Positions 1 to 6,808 of a stretch of DNA of 11,829 nucleotides are shown here, piece after piece. The DNA is from an uncultured Clostridium sp. Its GTDB lineage: Bacteria > Bacillota > Clostridia > Clostridiales > Clostridiaceae. Made by a program: the position numbers and the translations under genes. Position 1 is the stretch's first letter. The number at the start of each line of letters is the position of its first letter. The notes under the pieces are model-generated. The model saw only the letters and a list, made by a program, of their open reading frames with translations. It did not search any database and was not told the DNA's origin. Location of the stretch: NCBI GenBank assembly GCA_946575275.1, contig CAMNZV010000026.1, forward strand, positions 1 through 11,829. The letters run 5' to 3'.

Positions 1-429
1 TTGACAGATGATGATATATTAAAGGTTATAAAAATAGACTCACCACTTACCATTGAAAGTATTAATGAAGAAATAGTATCTGAAATAAATAATTTAAAGC
101 CCTATGGAAAGGGAAATCCTAGTCCTCTTTTTGCAGCAAGGGAAGTAAATGTTTCAAGGATATTCTTTATGGGCAGGGAAAAAAATATTATGAAATTTAG
201 ATTTTCAATGAATAATAATACCTTTATTGAGGCTATTAATTTTGATAAATTTCAAGAATTTAAAGAGGAATATATCCATTTATTTGGTGAGGATAAATTT
301 TTAGATATTTATAATACCTCATATAGCAATTTTAGTATGGATATAGTATACTATCCAACAATAAATGAATTTAATGGCAAAAAAAGTATTCAATTAAATC
401 TTAAAAATTTTAGATTTTCTATGAAATAA
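1..429 (+). CDS. recJ: RecJ-like single-strand DNA exonuclease, C-terminal fragment cut by the window edge
   Basis: The frame is open from the first base to TAA at 427-429, so this is most likely the last ~142 residues of a longer gene; the TTG at base 1 is probably an internal Leu codon. Residues 32-44 ([13 protein letters not shown]) match the conserved RecJ segment with the pattern L-x-P-x-G-x-GN-P-x-P-x-F, which leads into the C-terminal OB-fold. The rest ([41 protein letters not shown]) has the strand-rich pattern of that domain. RecJ is a DHH-family 5'-3' exonuclease for single-stranded DNA used in recombination and repair; its catalytic DHH and DHHA1 domains would lie upstream, outside the window. 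The gene stops 13 bases before murG, so the two are probably cotranscribed. A RecJ paralogue with another role cannot be excluded from the C-terminus alone. Confidence 0.8.
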   Translation: MTDDDILKVIKIDSPLTIESINEEIVSEINNLKPYGKGNPSPLFAAREVNVSRIFFMGREKNIMKFRFSMNNNTFIEAINFDKFQEFKEEYIHLFGEDKFLDIYNTSYSNFSMDIVYYPTINEFNGKKSIQLNLKNFRFSMK

Positions 430-430
430 T

Positions 431-437
431 GAGGTGG
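431..437 (+). promoter_or_regulatory. murG ribosome binding site, decides a TTG start
   Basis: GAGGTGG lies 5 bases before the TTG at 443. The in-frame GTG at 435-437 region (frame start at 434) overlaps the Shine-Dalgarno itself and would leave no ribosome binding site upstream, so TTG 443 is preferred. The resulting N-terminus, [17 protein letters not shown], has the length usual for MurG. Confidence 0.7.
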
Positions 438-442
438 ATATT

Positions 443-1546
443 TTGAAAGATTATAAAATAATAATGACAGGTGGAGGAACAGCAGGTCATGTAACTCCAA
501 ATTTAGCATTAATTCCAAGACTTTTAGATGAGGGCTTTGAGGTTAAATATATAGGAAGTAAAGATGGAATAGAAAAAGAAATAATTACAAAGGAAAATAT
601 ACCATATTTTGAAATATCATCAGGTAAACTTAGAAGATATTTTGATATAAAAAATTTTTCTGATCCCATTAAGGTTATTAAGGGAATATTTGAAGCACGA
701 AAAATAATAAACAAAGAAAAGCCAGATGTAATTTTTTCAAAGGGAGGATTTGTATCAGTACCAGTAGTTATTGCTGCGTCTATGAGCAAAATTCCAGTTG
801 TAGCACATGAGTCCGATATTACACCAGGGCTTGCAAATAAAATAGCATCACCATTTTGCAATAAGTTATGTGTAACCTTTAGAGAAAGCCTTAAATATGT
901 AAAAGGAAATAAGGGAGTACTAACGGGAAGCCCTATAAGAGATGAAATACTAAATGGATCTAGGCTTTTAGGAAAAAAATTATGTGGATTTAAGGAAGAT
1001 AAAGAAGTTCTATTTATAATGGGAGGAAGCCTTGGATCAAAAGCTATAAATGAAATAATACGAGGGAATTTAAAGGAGCTACTAAGTAAATTTAACATAA
1101 TTCATATTTGCGGAAAAGGTAATATAGATTTAAACAAAGATGTGGAAGGATACAAACAATTTGAATTTGTTTCAGAAGAATTACCCAATTTAATGGCATA
1201 TTCTGATTATATAGTTTCAAGGGCAGGTGCAAATTCAATATTTGAGTTTTTGGCACTTAAGAAACCAACTTTATTAATTCCATTATCCAAAAATGCTAGT
1301 AGAGGAGATCAAATATTAAATGCTAATTCATTTAAAAATGAAGGCTATGCTTTAGTTTTAGAAGAAGAAAACATTAATACAGATAGTTTTATAAGCAAGA
1401 TAGATGAACTTGTAAATAGAAAAAAAGAGTTAATATTAAATATGAAAAAAGGCAATAATAAAATTGGTAATGATGCTGTAATTGATGTTATAAAAGAAAG
1501 TGTAAATGATGGGCCCCTTCGTCAAGTAGTAAGGGGGAAAAGGTAA
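443..1546 (+). CDS. murG: MurG, UDP-GlcNAc:lipid I N-acetylglucosaminyltransferase
   Basis: MurG transfers GlcNAc from UDP-GlcNAc to undecaprenyl-PP-MurNAc-pentapeptide (lipid I), making lipid II at the inner face of the membrane. It is a GT-B fold, family 28 enzyme. Visible motifs, numbered from TTG 443: the N-terminal glycine-rich loop [10 protein letters not shown] at about residues 10-19, the second loop [11 protein letters not shown] near 93-103, HESD near 115-118, the C-domain loop [10 protein letters not shown] near 195-204, [10 protein letters not shown] near 259-268, and SRGDQILNA, whose DQ-x-x-NA part fits the nucleotide-sugar site. At 367 residues it is slightly longer than the usual ~355. 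The extra tail, [13 protein letters not shown], is encoded by an unusually GC-rich stretch that resembles a tRNA gene start, described separately. The gene sits 13 bases after recJ and is followed by a 320-base gap. The core function is secure; whether the C-terminus is native is not. Confidence 0.95.
   Translation: MKDYKIIMTGGGTAGHVTPNLALIPRLLDEGFEVKYIGSKDGIEKEIITKENIPYFEISSGKLRRYFDIKNFSDPIKVIKGIFEARKIINKEKPDVIFSKGGFVSVPVVIAASMSKIPVVAHESDITPGLANKIASPFCNKLCVTFRESLKYVKGNKGVLTGSPIRDEILNGSRLLGKKLCGFKEDKEVLFIMGGSLGSKAINEIIRGNLKELLSKFNIIHICGKGNIDLNKDVEGYKQFEFVSEELPNLMAYSDYIVSRAGANSIFEFLALKKPTLLIPLSKNASRGDQILNANSFKNEGYALVLEEENINTDSFISKIDELVNRKKELILNMKKGNNKIGNDAVIDVIKESVNDGPLRQVVRGKR
1512..1536 (+). 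repeat. GC-rich hairpin inside the murG 3' end, similar to the 5' part of tRNA-Glu
   Basis: CCCCTT (1514-1519) and AAGGGG (1531-1536) form a perfect 6-bp stem around an 11-base loop, with no T-run after it, so it is a poor terminator. The strand from 1512 reads GGCCCCTTCGTCAAGTAGTA, then AG. From memory this follows the acceptor stem and D-arm of bacterial tRNA-Glu (GGCCCCTT-GTCAAG-GGTTAAG) with one change and a one-base loss in the D-loop. No anticodon arm or T-arm follows, so it is at best a fragment. It could also be coincidence. Confidence 0.4.
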
Positions 1547-1559
1547 ATATTATTGAGGA

Positions 1560-1589
1560 TTGTATAAAAAAATTAATAGTGGGTATAAT
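1560..1589 (+). promoter_or_regulatory. Candidate promoter with a perfect -10
   Basis: TTGTAT (1560-1565), an 18-base spacer, and a consensus TATAAT (1584-1589). The -35 matches only the first three positions of TTGACA. If used, it would give a leader of about 270 bases before the downstream oxidoreductase gene. Confidence 0.3.
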
Positions 1590-1611
1590 ATATTTTGTTA
1601 GTACTATTAAT
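1572..1611. repeat. AT-rich inverted repeat after murG
   Basis: ATTAATAGT (1572-1580) is the exact reverse complement of ACTATTAAT (1603-1611), with a 22-base spacer; a G-T pair can extend it inward. There is no T-run after it and the stem is weak, so it is not a standard terminator. It flanks the TATAAT at 1584-1589, so it could equally be an operator or chance in AT-rich DNA. Confidence 0.35.
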
Positions 1612-1628
1612 ATACAAGAAAATAAGAA

Positions 1629-1656
1629 TTGACAGAAAATTCGCATGATTTTCAAT
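1629..1656 (+). promoter_or_regulatory. Candidate promoter with a perfect -35
   Basis: TTGACA (1629-1634), a 16-base spacer, then TTCAAT (1651-1656), which matches four of six -10 positions. Confidence 0.3.
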
Positions 1657-1678
1657 AATCTATCATATAGGAATATCC

Positions 1679-1706
1679 TTGCAAAATGAAAAATGTGAAG
1701 TATAAT
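1679..1706 (+). promoter_or_regulatory. Best candidate promoter for the pyruvate:ferredoxin oxidoreductase gene
   Basis: TTGCAA (1679-1684), a 16-base spacer and a consensus TATAAT (1701-1706). Transcription would start near 1713 and give a leader of about 150 bases that includes the repeat cluster at 1741-1787. This is the best -35/-10 pair in the gap, but AT-rich DNA yields many such matches. Confidence 0.45.
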
Positions 1707-1740
1707 AAAAAGGAAGACCTTATTTAGTAGAAAAAAGAAA

Positions 1741-1787
1741 GTTAACAATTTAACAAAGTTAACAATCTAACATAATTAAATTGTTAA
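1741..1787 (+). repeat. Repeat cluster in the oxidoreductase leader: two direct copies and one inverted copy of TTAACAATTTAA
   Basis: Two 17-base direct repeats abut: 1741-1757 (GTTAACAATTTAACAAA) and 1758-1774 (GTTAACAATCTAACATA), differing at two positions. TTAAATTGTTAA at 1776-1787 is the exact reverse complement of 1742-1753, and pairs with 1759-1770 with one mismatch around a 5-base loop. Two mutually exclusive hairpins are therefore possible in RNA, the second followed by five A and then five T. The half-site TTAACAA is the one bound by the redox repressor Rex, but the canonical order TTGTTAA-N4-TTAACAA is not present. A role as operator or attenuator is inference. Confidence 0.5.
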
Positions 1788-1866
1788 AAATTTTTGTACT
1801 TAATTATGGCGTAAGCCAACTACTAAAAATAAATTATATATAATTTGAAAGAGGGGATTTTAAGCG

Positions 1867-4800
1867 ATGAGAAAAATGAAAACAATGGACGGTAATACAG
1901 CTGCAGCACACGTATCTTATGCATTTACTGAGGTTACAGCTATATACCCAATTACACCATCATCACCTATGGCAGAACATGTAGATGAATGGGTTGCACA
2001 AGGAAGAAAAAATATATTCGGTCAACCAGTAAGAGTAATGGAAATGCAATCAGAAGCTGGAGCTGCAGGAGCAGTTCATGGTTCATTGCAAGCAGGAGCA
2101 TTAACAACAACATATACAGCTTCTCAAGGATTACTTTTAATGATTCCAAACATGTATAAAATAGCTGGTGAATTATTACCATGCGTATTCCATGTTTCAG
2201 CAAGAGCTTTAGCAACATCAGCATTAAATATTTTTGGAGATCATCAAGATGTTATGGCTGCAAGACAAACAGGATTTGCATTACTTGCAGAAGGTTCAGT
2301 ACAAGAAGTTATGGATTTATCAGCAGTAGCACATTTATCTGCTATAAAATCAAGAGTTCCATTCTTAAACTTCTTTGATGGATTTAGAACTTCTCATGAA
2401 ATTCAAAAAATAGAAGTGCTAGAATATGATGAATTATCTAACCTATTAGATTGGGATTCTGTTAAAGCATTTAAACAAAGAGCATTAAATCCAAATAGCC
2501 CTGTAACAAGAGGTACTGCACAAAATGCTGATATATATTTCCAAGAAAGAGAAGTAGTTAATAAATATTATGAAGCTATTCCTGAAATTGTTGAAGGATA
2601 TATGGCAGAAATAACTAAGCTTACAGGAAGAGAATACCACTGTTTTGATTACTATGGTGCAAAAGATGCAGACAGAGTAATCGTAGCTATGGGATCTGCA
2701 ACAGATGTTTGTGAAGAAACAGTAGATTATTTAAACTCAAATGGACAAAAAGTTGGTGTAGTTAAAGTTAGATTATTTAGACCATTCTCAGTTGAAAAAT
2801 TATTAGCTACAATTCCAAGCACAGTTAAGAAAATCGCAGTTTTAGATAGAACTAAAGAACCAGGATCTGCTGGAGAACCTTTATACTTAGATGTTAAAAA
2901 TGCATATTATGCTAAAGAAAATGCACCATTAATAGTTGGTGGAAGATTTGGTTTAGGATCAAAGGATCCAAATCCAGCTCACATTGCAGCAGTATATGCT
3001 AATTTAGCATCAGAAAATCCAAAGGATGGATTTACAATAGGAATTATTGATGATGTAACAAATACATCTCTTGAAATTACTGAAGATATCGATGCAACAC
3101 CAGAAGGAACTACAGCATGTAAGTTTTGGGGACTTGGATCAGATGGAACAGTTGGAGCAAATAAGAGTGCTATTAAGATTATTGGTGATCATACTGACAT
3201 GTATGCTCAAGGGTACTTCTTCTATGACTCTAAAAAATCTGGAGGAATTACAGTATCACACTTAAGATTTGGTAAGAAAGCAATTAAATCACCTTATTTA
3301 ATAAACAAAGCTGATTTTGTATCTTGTTCAAATCAATCATATGTTCATAAGTATAATGTATTAGATGGATTAAAACCAGGAGCTACATTCTTATTAAACA
3401 CAATTTGGTCTCCAGAGGAATTAAATGAAAAATTACCATCAGCATATAAGAAATTTATAGCTAACAACAATATTAAATTCTATACTATTAATGCAGTTGG
3501 AATCGCACAAGAAATTGGTCTTGGTGGTAGAATTAACATGATAATGCAATCTGCATTCTTCAAATTAGCTCAAATAATTCCTTTAGAGGACGCAATAAAA
3601 TACTTAAAAGATGCTGTTGTATCTTCTTATGGTAAAAAAGGTGAAAAAGTTGTTAACATGAACAATGCTGCAATTGACAAAGGCGTTGAGTCAATAGTTG
3701 AAATTCAAATTCCAGATAGTTGGAAAACAGCAGCAGATGATGTTGAAGAAACATTAAAGCATGCTACTAAATTTGTTAAAGACATAGTTATTCCAATGAA
3801 CAGACAAGAAGGTGATAACTTACCAGTTTCTACATTTATAGGAATGGAAGATGGTACATTTGAAGCAGGAACTGCTGCATTTGAAAAGAGAGGAATTGCT
3901 GTTAACGTACCAGAATGGTTATCAGACAAATGTATTCAATGTAACCAATGTTCTATGGCATGTCCACATGCTGCAATTAGACCATTCTTACTAAATGATG
4001 AAGAAGTTAAGAATGCACCATCTACTGTTAAAATAGTAGATGCAAAGGCAATAAAATCAGAAGAAAAATTAAGCTATGCAATGGGAATTACACCTCTTGA
4101 TTGCTCAGGATGTGGAAACTGTGCTGAAACATGTCCAGTTAATGCATTAGTAATGAAACCACAAGAATCTCAACATGATCAAATTGAAGCCTTTGAATAC
4201 TTAGTTTATGATATTACAGACAAAAAGAACCCAATGAATAAAAATACAGTTAAGGGAAGCCAATTTGAAACACCATTACTTGAGTTCTCAGGTGCTTGTG
4301 CAGGATGTGGAGAAACACCTTATGCAAAACTAATAACTCAATTAGTTGGTGACAGAATGATGATAGCTAATGCTACAGGATGTTCATCAATTTGGGGAGG
4401 ATCAGCTCCTTCAACTCCATACACTAAGAATAAAAAAGGTCAAGGACCAGCTTGGGCTAACTCATTATTTGAAGATAATGCAGAATTTGGACTTGGAATG
4501 TTCCTTGGAGTTAAGGCTCAAAGAGAAACATTAGCAGACAAGGTAAGTGCAGCTATAGAAAATGGTTTATCAAGTGAAGCTAAAGAAGCTGCTAAGGTTT
4601 GGATTGAAAACTTAAATGAAGGTGAAGGAACAAGATTAAGAGCAGAGGCATTTGAAACTGCACTTGAGAAAGATTCTTCAGAAATTGCAAAAGAAATTTT
4701 AGCTGAAAAGGACTTATTCGTTAAGAGATCACAATGGATCTTTGGTGGAGACGGATGGGCTTATGACATCGGATTCGGTGGAGTTGACCATGTTCTTGCA

Positions 4801-5370
4801 TCAGGAGAAGATGTAAATATATTTGTATTTGATACAGAAGTTTACTCAAATACTGGAGGTCAAGCATCAAAAGCTACTCCAACTGCAGCTATTGCAAAAT
4901 TTGCATCAAGTGGTAAGACAATAAAGAAGAAAGACCTTGGAATGATAGCTATGACTTATGGTTATGTATATGTTGCTCAAATAAATATTGGGGCTGACAA
5001 AAATCAAACTCTTAAGGCTATAGCAGAAGCAGAAGCTTACAAGGGACCATCATTAATTATTGCTTATGCACCATGTATAAACCATGGTATTAGAATAGGT
5101 ATGGGTAAGAGCCAAACAGAAGGAAAGAAAGCTACTGAATGTGGATATTGGGCAAATTATAGATACAACCCAGAATTAATTGGAACTAAGAATCCATTTG
5201 TTTTAGATTCTAAGGAACCAACAGGAGACTTTAAAGAATTCTTAATGGGTGAAGTAAGATACTCTTCACTTGCAAAGGCATTCCCAGAAGCAGCAGATGC
5301 ATTATTTGAAAAAACTGAAAGAGATGCAATGGAAAGACTTGAAGGATACAAGAAGTTAGCAGCTCAATAA
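1867..5370 (+). CDS. nifJ: Pyruvate:ferredoxin oxidoreductase, single-chain
   Basis: This cytoplasmic enzyme oxidises pyruvate with CoA to acetyl-CoA and CO2 and reduces ferredoxin, the main pyruvate-cleaving step in clostridia. At 1167 residues it has the full length of one-chain enzymes. The N-terminal pyruvate domain shows YPITPSSPMAE (Thr30), EMQSEAGAAGAVHG (Glu63, which activates the thiamine ring) and HVSARAL (Arg113). Two 4Fe-4S clusters of ferredoxin type follow: Cys689/692/695/699 and Cys746/749/752/756, each in a C-x2-C-x2-C-x3-CP pattern. The proximal cluster has Cys811, 814, 839 and 1070. The thiamine diphosphate site is GGDGWAYDIGFGG with SNTGGQASKATPTAA after it. All these positions agree with the Desulfovibrio enzyme to within one residue as I recall it. 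GAGGGG lies 10 bases before ATG. Its base composition is visibly less AT-rich than its neighbours, fitting high expression. A terminator follows 26 bases after the stop, so it is a one-gene unit. Confidence 0.97.
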   Translation: MRKMKTMDGNTAAAHVSYAFTEVTAIYPITPSSPMAEHVDEWVAQGRKNIFGQPVRVMEMQSEAGAAGAVHGSLQAGALTTTYTASQGLLLMIPNMYKIAGELLPCVFHVSARALATSALNIFGDHQDVMAARQTGFALLAEGSVQEVMDLSAVAHLSAIKSRVPFLNFFDGFRTSHEIQKIEVLEYDELSNLLDWDSVKAFKQRALNPNSPVTRGTAQNADIYFQEREVVNKYYEAIPEIVEGYMAEITKLTGREYHCFDYYGAKDADRVIVAMGSATDVCEETVDYLNSNGQKVGVVKVRLFRPFSVEKLLATIPSTVKKIAVLDRTKEPGSAGEPLYLDVKNAYYAKENAPLIVGGRFGLGSKDPNPAHIAAVYANLASENPKDGFTIGIIDDVTNTSLEITEDIDATPEGTTACKFWGLGSDGTVGANKSAIKIIGDHTDMYAQGYFFYDSKKSGGITVSHLRFGKKAIKSPYLINKADFVSCSNQSYVHKYNVLDGLKPGATFLLNTIWSPEELNEKLPSAYKKFIANNNIKFYTINAVGIAQEIGLGGRINMIMQSAFFKLAQIIPLEDAIKYLKDAVVSSYGKKGEKVVNMNNAAIDKGVESIVEIQIPDSWKTAADDVEETLKHATKFVKDIVIPMNRQEGDNLPVSTFIGMEDGTFEAGTAAFEKRGIAVNVPEWLSDKCIQCNQCSMACPHAAIRPFLLNDEEVKNAPSTVKIVDAKAIKSEEKLSYAMGITPLDCSGCGNCAETCPVNALVMKPQESQHDQIEAFEYLVYDITDKKNPMNKNTVKGSQFETPLLEFSGACAGCGETPYAKLITQLVGDRMMIANATGCSSIWGGSAPSTPYTKNKKGQGPAWANSLFEDNAEFGLGMFLGVKAQRETLADKVSAAIENGLSSEAKEAAKVWIENLNEGEGTRLRAEAFETALEKDSSEIAKEILAEKDLFVKRSQWIFGGDGWAYDIGFGGVDHVLASGEDVNIFVFDTEVYSNTGGQASKATPTAAIAKFASSGKTIKKKDLGMIAMTYGYVYVAQINIGADKNQTLKAIAEAEAYKGPSLIIAYAPCINHGIRIGMGKSQTEGKKATECGYWANYRYNPELIGTKNPFVLDSKEPTGDFKEFLMGEVRYSSLAKAFPEAADALFEKTERDAMERLEGYKKLAAQ

Positions 5371-5395
5371 TTAATATATATTAAGTTGCAATAAT

Positions 5396-5426
5396 AAGGG
5401 AAGGGATTTATATTCCTTCCTTTTTT
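5396..5426 (+). terminator. Intrinsic terminator of the pyruvate:ferredoxin oxidoreductase gene
   Basis: GGAAGGGA (5399-5406) pairs with TTCCTTCC (5413-5420) around the loop TTTATA, with one G-T pair. The stem is extended outward by AAG (5396-5398) against the first T residues of the run 5421-5426. Confidence 0.9.
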
Positions 5427-5504
5427 ACAAATAAAAATAATCCTTTTAATTTTGAAAGAATAAGGTTACAATAGATAGAGTACAAATATTAAGGAGGAAA
5501 TTTA

Positions 5505-5822
5505 ATGGATAATGAATTAAATAATAAATGTGGCAACGAAGATTGTAATTGTGAACATGACCATGATCATGGTGATTGTGATTGTGGATGTGACAATGAA
5601 AGCTTTGTAATAGATTTAGAAGATGAAAATGGAAATGTTATGTCTTGTCCAATCATTGATGCATTTGATTTTGAAGAAAATGAATATATTTTAGCGCAAA
5701 ATCCAGAAGATGGATCAGTTTACATGTTTAAGAGTGTAGATGATGAACTAATAGTTCCAGAAGAAGAAGAGTTTAATAGAGTTTCTACTTACTATAATGA
5801 AGAATTAGTTGAAGAAGAGTAG
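5505..5822 (+). CDS. Small acidic DUF1292 (YrzB-type) protein with a Cys/His-rich N-terminus
   Basis: The 105-residue product has two parts. Residues 9-29 contain six Cys (9, 14, 16, 25, 27, 29) and three His (18, 20, 22) among many Asp and Glu, a pattern typical of a metal-binding tail. Residues 34 to about 90 match the DUF1292 pattern: FVIDLEDENGN, a CPIIDAF turn, FEENEYILAQNPEDG, then a hydrophobic strand and an acidic end (NEELVEEE). DUF1292 proteins are widespread in Firmicutes and their function is not established; Cys/His-rich leaders of this sort occur in clostridial members as I recall. There is no signal peptide or membrane segment. AGGAGG (5492-5497) lies 7 bases before ATG, and TACAAT (5467-5472) may be the -10 box. 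Terminators on both sides make it a single-gene transcript. Metal or Fe-S handling is plausible next to an iron-sulfur enzyme, but this is inference. Confidence 0.85.
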   Translation: MDNELNNKCGNEDCNCEHDHDHGDCDCGCDNESFVIDLEDENGNVMSCPIIDAFDFEENEYILAQNPEDGSVYMFKSVDDELIVPEEEEFNRVSTYYNEELVEEE

Positions 5823-5830
5823 AATGTAAG

Positions 5831-5857
5831 AGGGGCTATATAATATAGCCCCTTTTT
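5831..5857 (+). terminator. Strong intrinsic terminator after the DUF1292 gene
   Basis: GGGGCTATA (5832-5840) and TATAGCCCC (5844-5852) form a perfect 9-bp stem with a 3-base loop, followed by TTTTT (5853-5857); A5831 can pair with the first T. Confidence 0.95.
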
Positions 5858-5878
5858 GTAACGAAATTATTAGTGATT

Positions 5879-5883
5879 GGAGG
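5879..5883 (+). promoter_or_regulatory. Ribosome binding site that sets the PHP-gene start
   Basis: GGAGG lies 7 bases before ATG 5891. An in-frame GTG at 5873 would lie before this site and have none of its own, so the ATG is the likely start. Confidence 0.8.
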
Positions 5884-5890
5884 CAATTGT

Positions 5891-6703
5891 ATGAAATATG
5901 CAGATTTACATATTCACTCCTCCTATTCTGATGGTGCCTTGAAGCCAGAGGAAATAATATCTCTAGCAAAAAAACGAAATGTAAAATGTATTTCTATTAC
6001 TGATCATAACACTATTGCATCACAATATGTTACAAAAGAACCCTTAGAGGATTTAATAATTGTACCTGGTATAGAGTTTAGTACAAAATTTAAAGAATAT
6101 GAGATACATATACTAGGATATTATATTGATATTGAAAATAGAGATTTAATTATGGCCCTAGATGATTTGTACCAAAAGAGAATAGGCAGAGTTGAAAATA
6201 TACTATTAAAACTTAAAGACCTTGGAATAAATATTACATTAGATGAAATCCTTCTAAATGATAATATTTCTATTGGAAGGGGAAATATTGCTGAAATTAT
6301 GATTAATAAGGGATATGTTTCAAACCATAAGGAGGCTTTCAATAAATATTTAAGTGAAGGGAAGAATGCCTTTGTTGAAGGGGATAAACTAAATTGCAAA
6401 AAGGTTATAAATCTAATACATAATAGTAATGGCGTTGCAATATTGGCTCATCCTGGCAAAATTTATAAAAATATAATGATGAATGAAATAATTAAAGAAC
6501 TAGAGGTATATGGAATAGATGGACTTGAGGTGTATCATCCAAGTCATAGTACTGAAGATAGTAATTACTTTTACAACTTGTGCAAAAAACACAAATTAAT
6601 TATAACTGGTGGAAGTGATTTTCATAATATTGATAAAGAAGAAAAGAATATTGGAACCTTTGGAATAGACCAAGGAATATTTGAGAAAATAAGAAAATAT
6701 TAA
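5891..6703 (+). CDS. PHP-domain metal-dependent phosphoesterase (YciV/RNase AM-like)
   Basis: This 270-residue protein carries the full set of PHP metal ligands: His7 and His9 in DLHIHSSYSDG with Asp14, His39 in ITDHNT, Glu62 in PGIEFS, His73 in EIHILGY, His187 in ILAHPGK, His216 in VYHPSH, and Asp243/His245 in GGSDFH. The insertion between about residues 90 and 165, after GYYID, is as in the YciV/TrpH group. Members characterised elsewhere hydrolyse nucleoside 3',5'-bisphosphates and trim short 5'-phosphorylated RNA from the 5' end; which substrate applies here cannot be read from the sequence. No signal peptide or membrane segment is seen, so it is cytoplasmic. It lies between two terminators, 38 bases after the hairpin of the DUF1292 gene and 20 before the next, so it forms its own transcript or is fed by read-through; I see no clear promoter in the 33 bases between the terminator and the start. 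Family assignment is secure; substrate is not. Confidence 0.9.
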   Translation: MKYADLHIHSSYSDGALKPEEIISLAKKRNVKCISITDHNTIASQYVTKEPLEDLIIVPGIEFSTKFKEYEIHILGYYIDIENRDLIMALDDLYQKRIGRVENILLKLKDLGINITLDEILLNDNISIGRGNIAEIMINKGYVSNHKEAFNKYLSEGKNAFVEGDKLNCKKVINLIHNSNGVAILAHPGKIYKNIMMNEIIKELEVYGIDGLEVYHPSHSTEDSNYFYNLCKKHKLIITGGSDFHNIDKEEKNIGTFGIDQGIFEKIRKY

Positions 6704-6710
6704 ATTTTCT

Positions 6711-6725
6711 TTAACATATTGTTAA
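6711..6725. repeat. Short palindrome TTAACATATTGTTAA
   Basis: TTAACA and TGTTAA flank TAT, just after the PHP gene and overlapping the start of the terminator stem by two bases. It shares the TTAACA half-site with the leader repeats at 1741-1787. It may be chance in AT-rich DNA. Confidence 0.3.
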
Positions 6726-6760
6726 CCTAGCAATTAAGAGATACTTGTTGCTAGGTTTTT
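6724..6760 (+). terminator. Intrinsic terminator after the PHP gene
   Basis: AACCTAGCAA (6724-6733) and TTGCTAGGTT (6748-6757) form a perfect 10-bp stem with a 14-base loop, and the T-run continues to 6760. It separates the PHP gene from the HAD/aminotransferase pair. Confidence 0.88.
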
Positions 6761-6774
6761 ATTATTAAATATTA

Positions 6775-6780
6775 TATAAT
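6775..6780 (+). promoter_or_regulatory. -10 box candidate for the HAD/aminotransferase pair
   Basis: TATAAT at 6775-6780 lies 29 bases before the HAD start codon and just after a terminator, where a promoter is expected. No good -35 is visible at 16-18 bases upstream, so this is tentative. Confidence 0.35.
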
Positions 6781-6808
6781 TAAAGTAAGAAAATAAATTG
6801 GAGGATAC

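Larger units (their letters stand above)
1547..1866 (+). other. 320-base intergenic leader between murG and the pyruvate:ferredoxin oxidoreductase gene
   Basis: No convincing protein gene lies here. The segment holds an AT-rich inverted repeat (1572-1611), three candidate promoters (1560-1589, 1629-1656, 1679-1706), a cluster of TTAACAAT-type repeats (1741-1787), a tiny 4-bp hairpin with a GTAA loop (1807-1818), a second TATAAT (1839-1844) with no good -35, and the ribosome binding site GAGGGG (1851-1856) 10 bases before the ATG at 1867. A murG terminator with a T-run is not visible, so some read-through into the next gene is possible. Confidence 0.6.

Noticed and set aside
1..429. A complete small gene starting at TTG 1
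   Set aside because: The start coincides with the window edge, no upstream ribosome binding site can be seen, and the residues match the middle to end of RecJ's C-terminal domain, so it is a cut gene.
434..442. GTG start of murG at 434
   Set aside because: It overlaps the Shine-Dalgarno GAGGTGG that serves TTG 443 and has no ribosome binding site of its own.
487..1098. 203-residue - strand open frame opposite murG
   Set aside because: It lies wholly inside murG, whose motifs are unmistakable. The reading is a shadow with no plausible domain or ribosome binding site.
1512..1590. An intact tRNA-Glu gene
   Set aside because: Only the first ~20 bases resemble it. No anticodon arm, T-arm or closing acceptor strand follows.
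1488..1748. Hydrophobic 86-residue - strand frame over the murG end and leader
   Set aside because: Its Phe/Leu/Ile-rich content is what A-rich DNA yields when read on the other strand. No Shine-Dalgarno and no family resemblance.
1742..1787. Canonical Rex operator
   Set aside because: The Rex site is TTGTTAA-N4-TTAACAA. Here the half-sites are in the reverse order and at other spacing, so only a resemblance is claimed.
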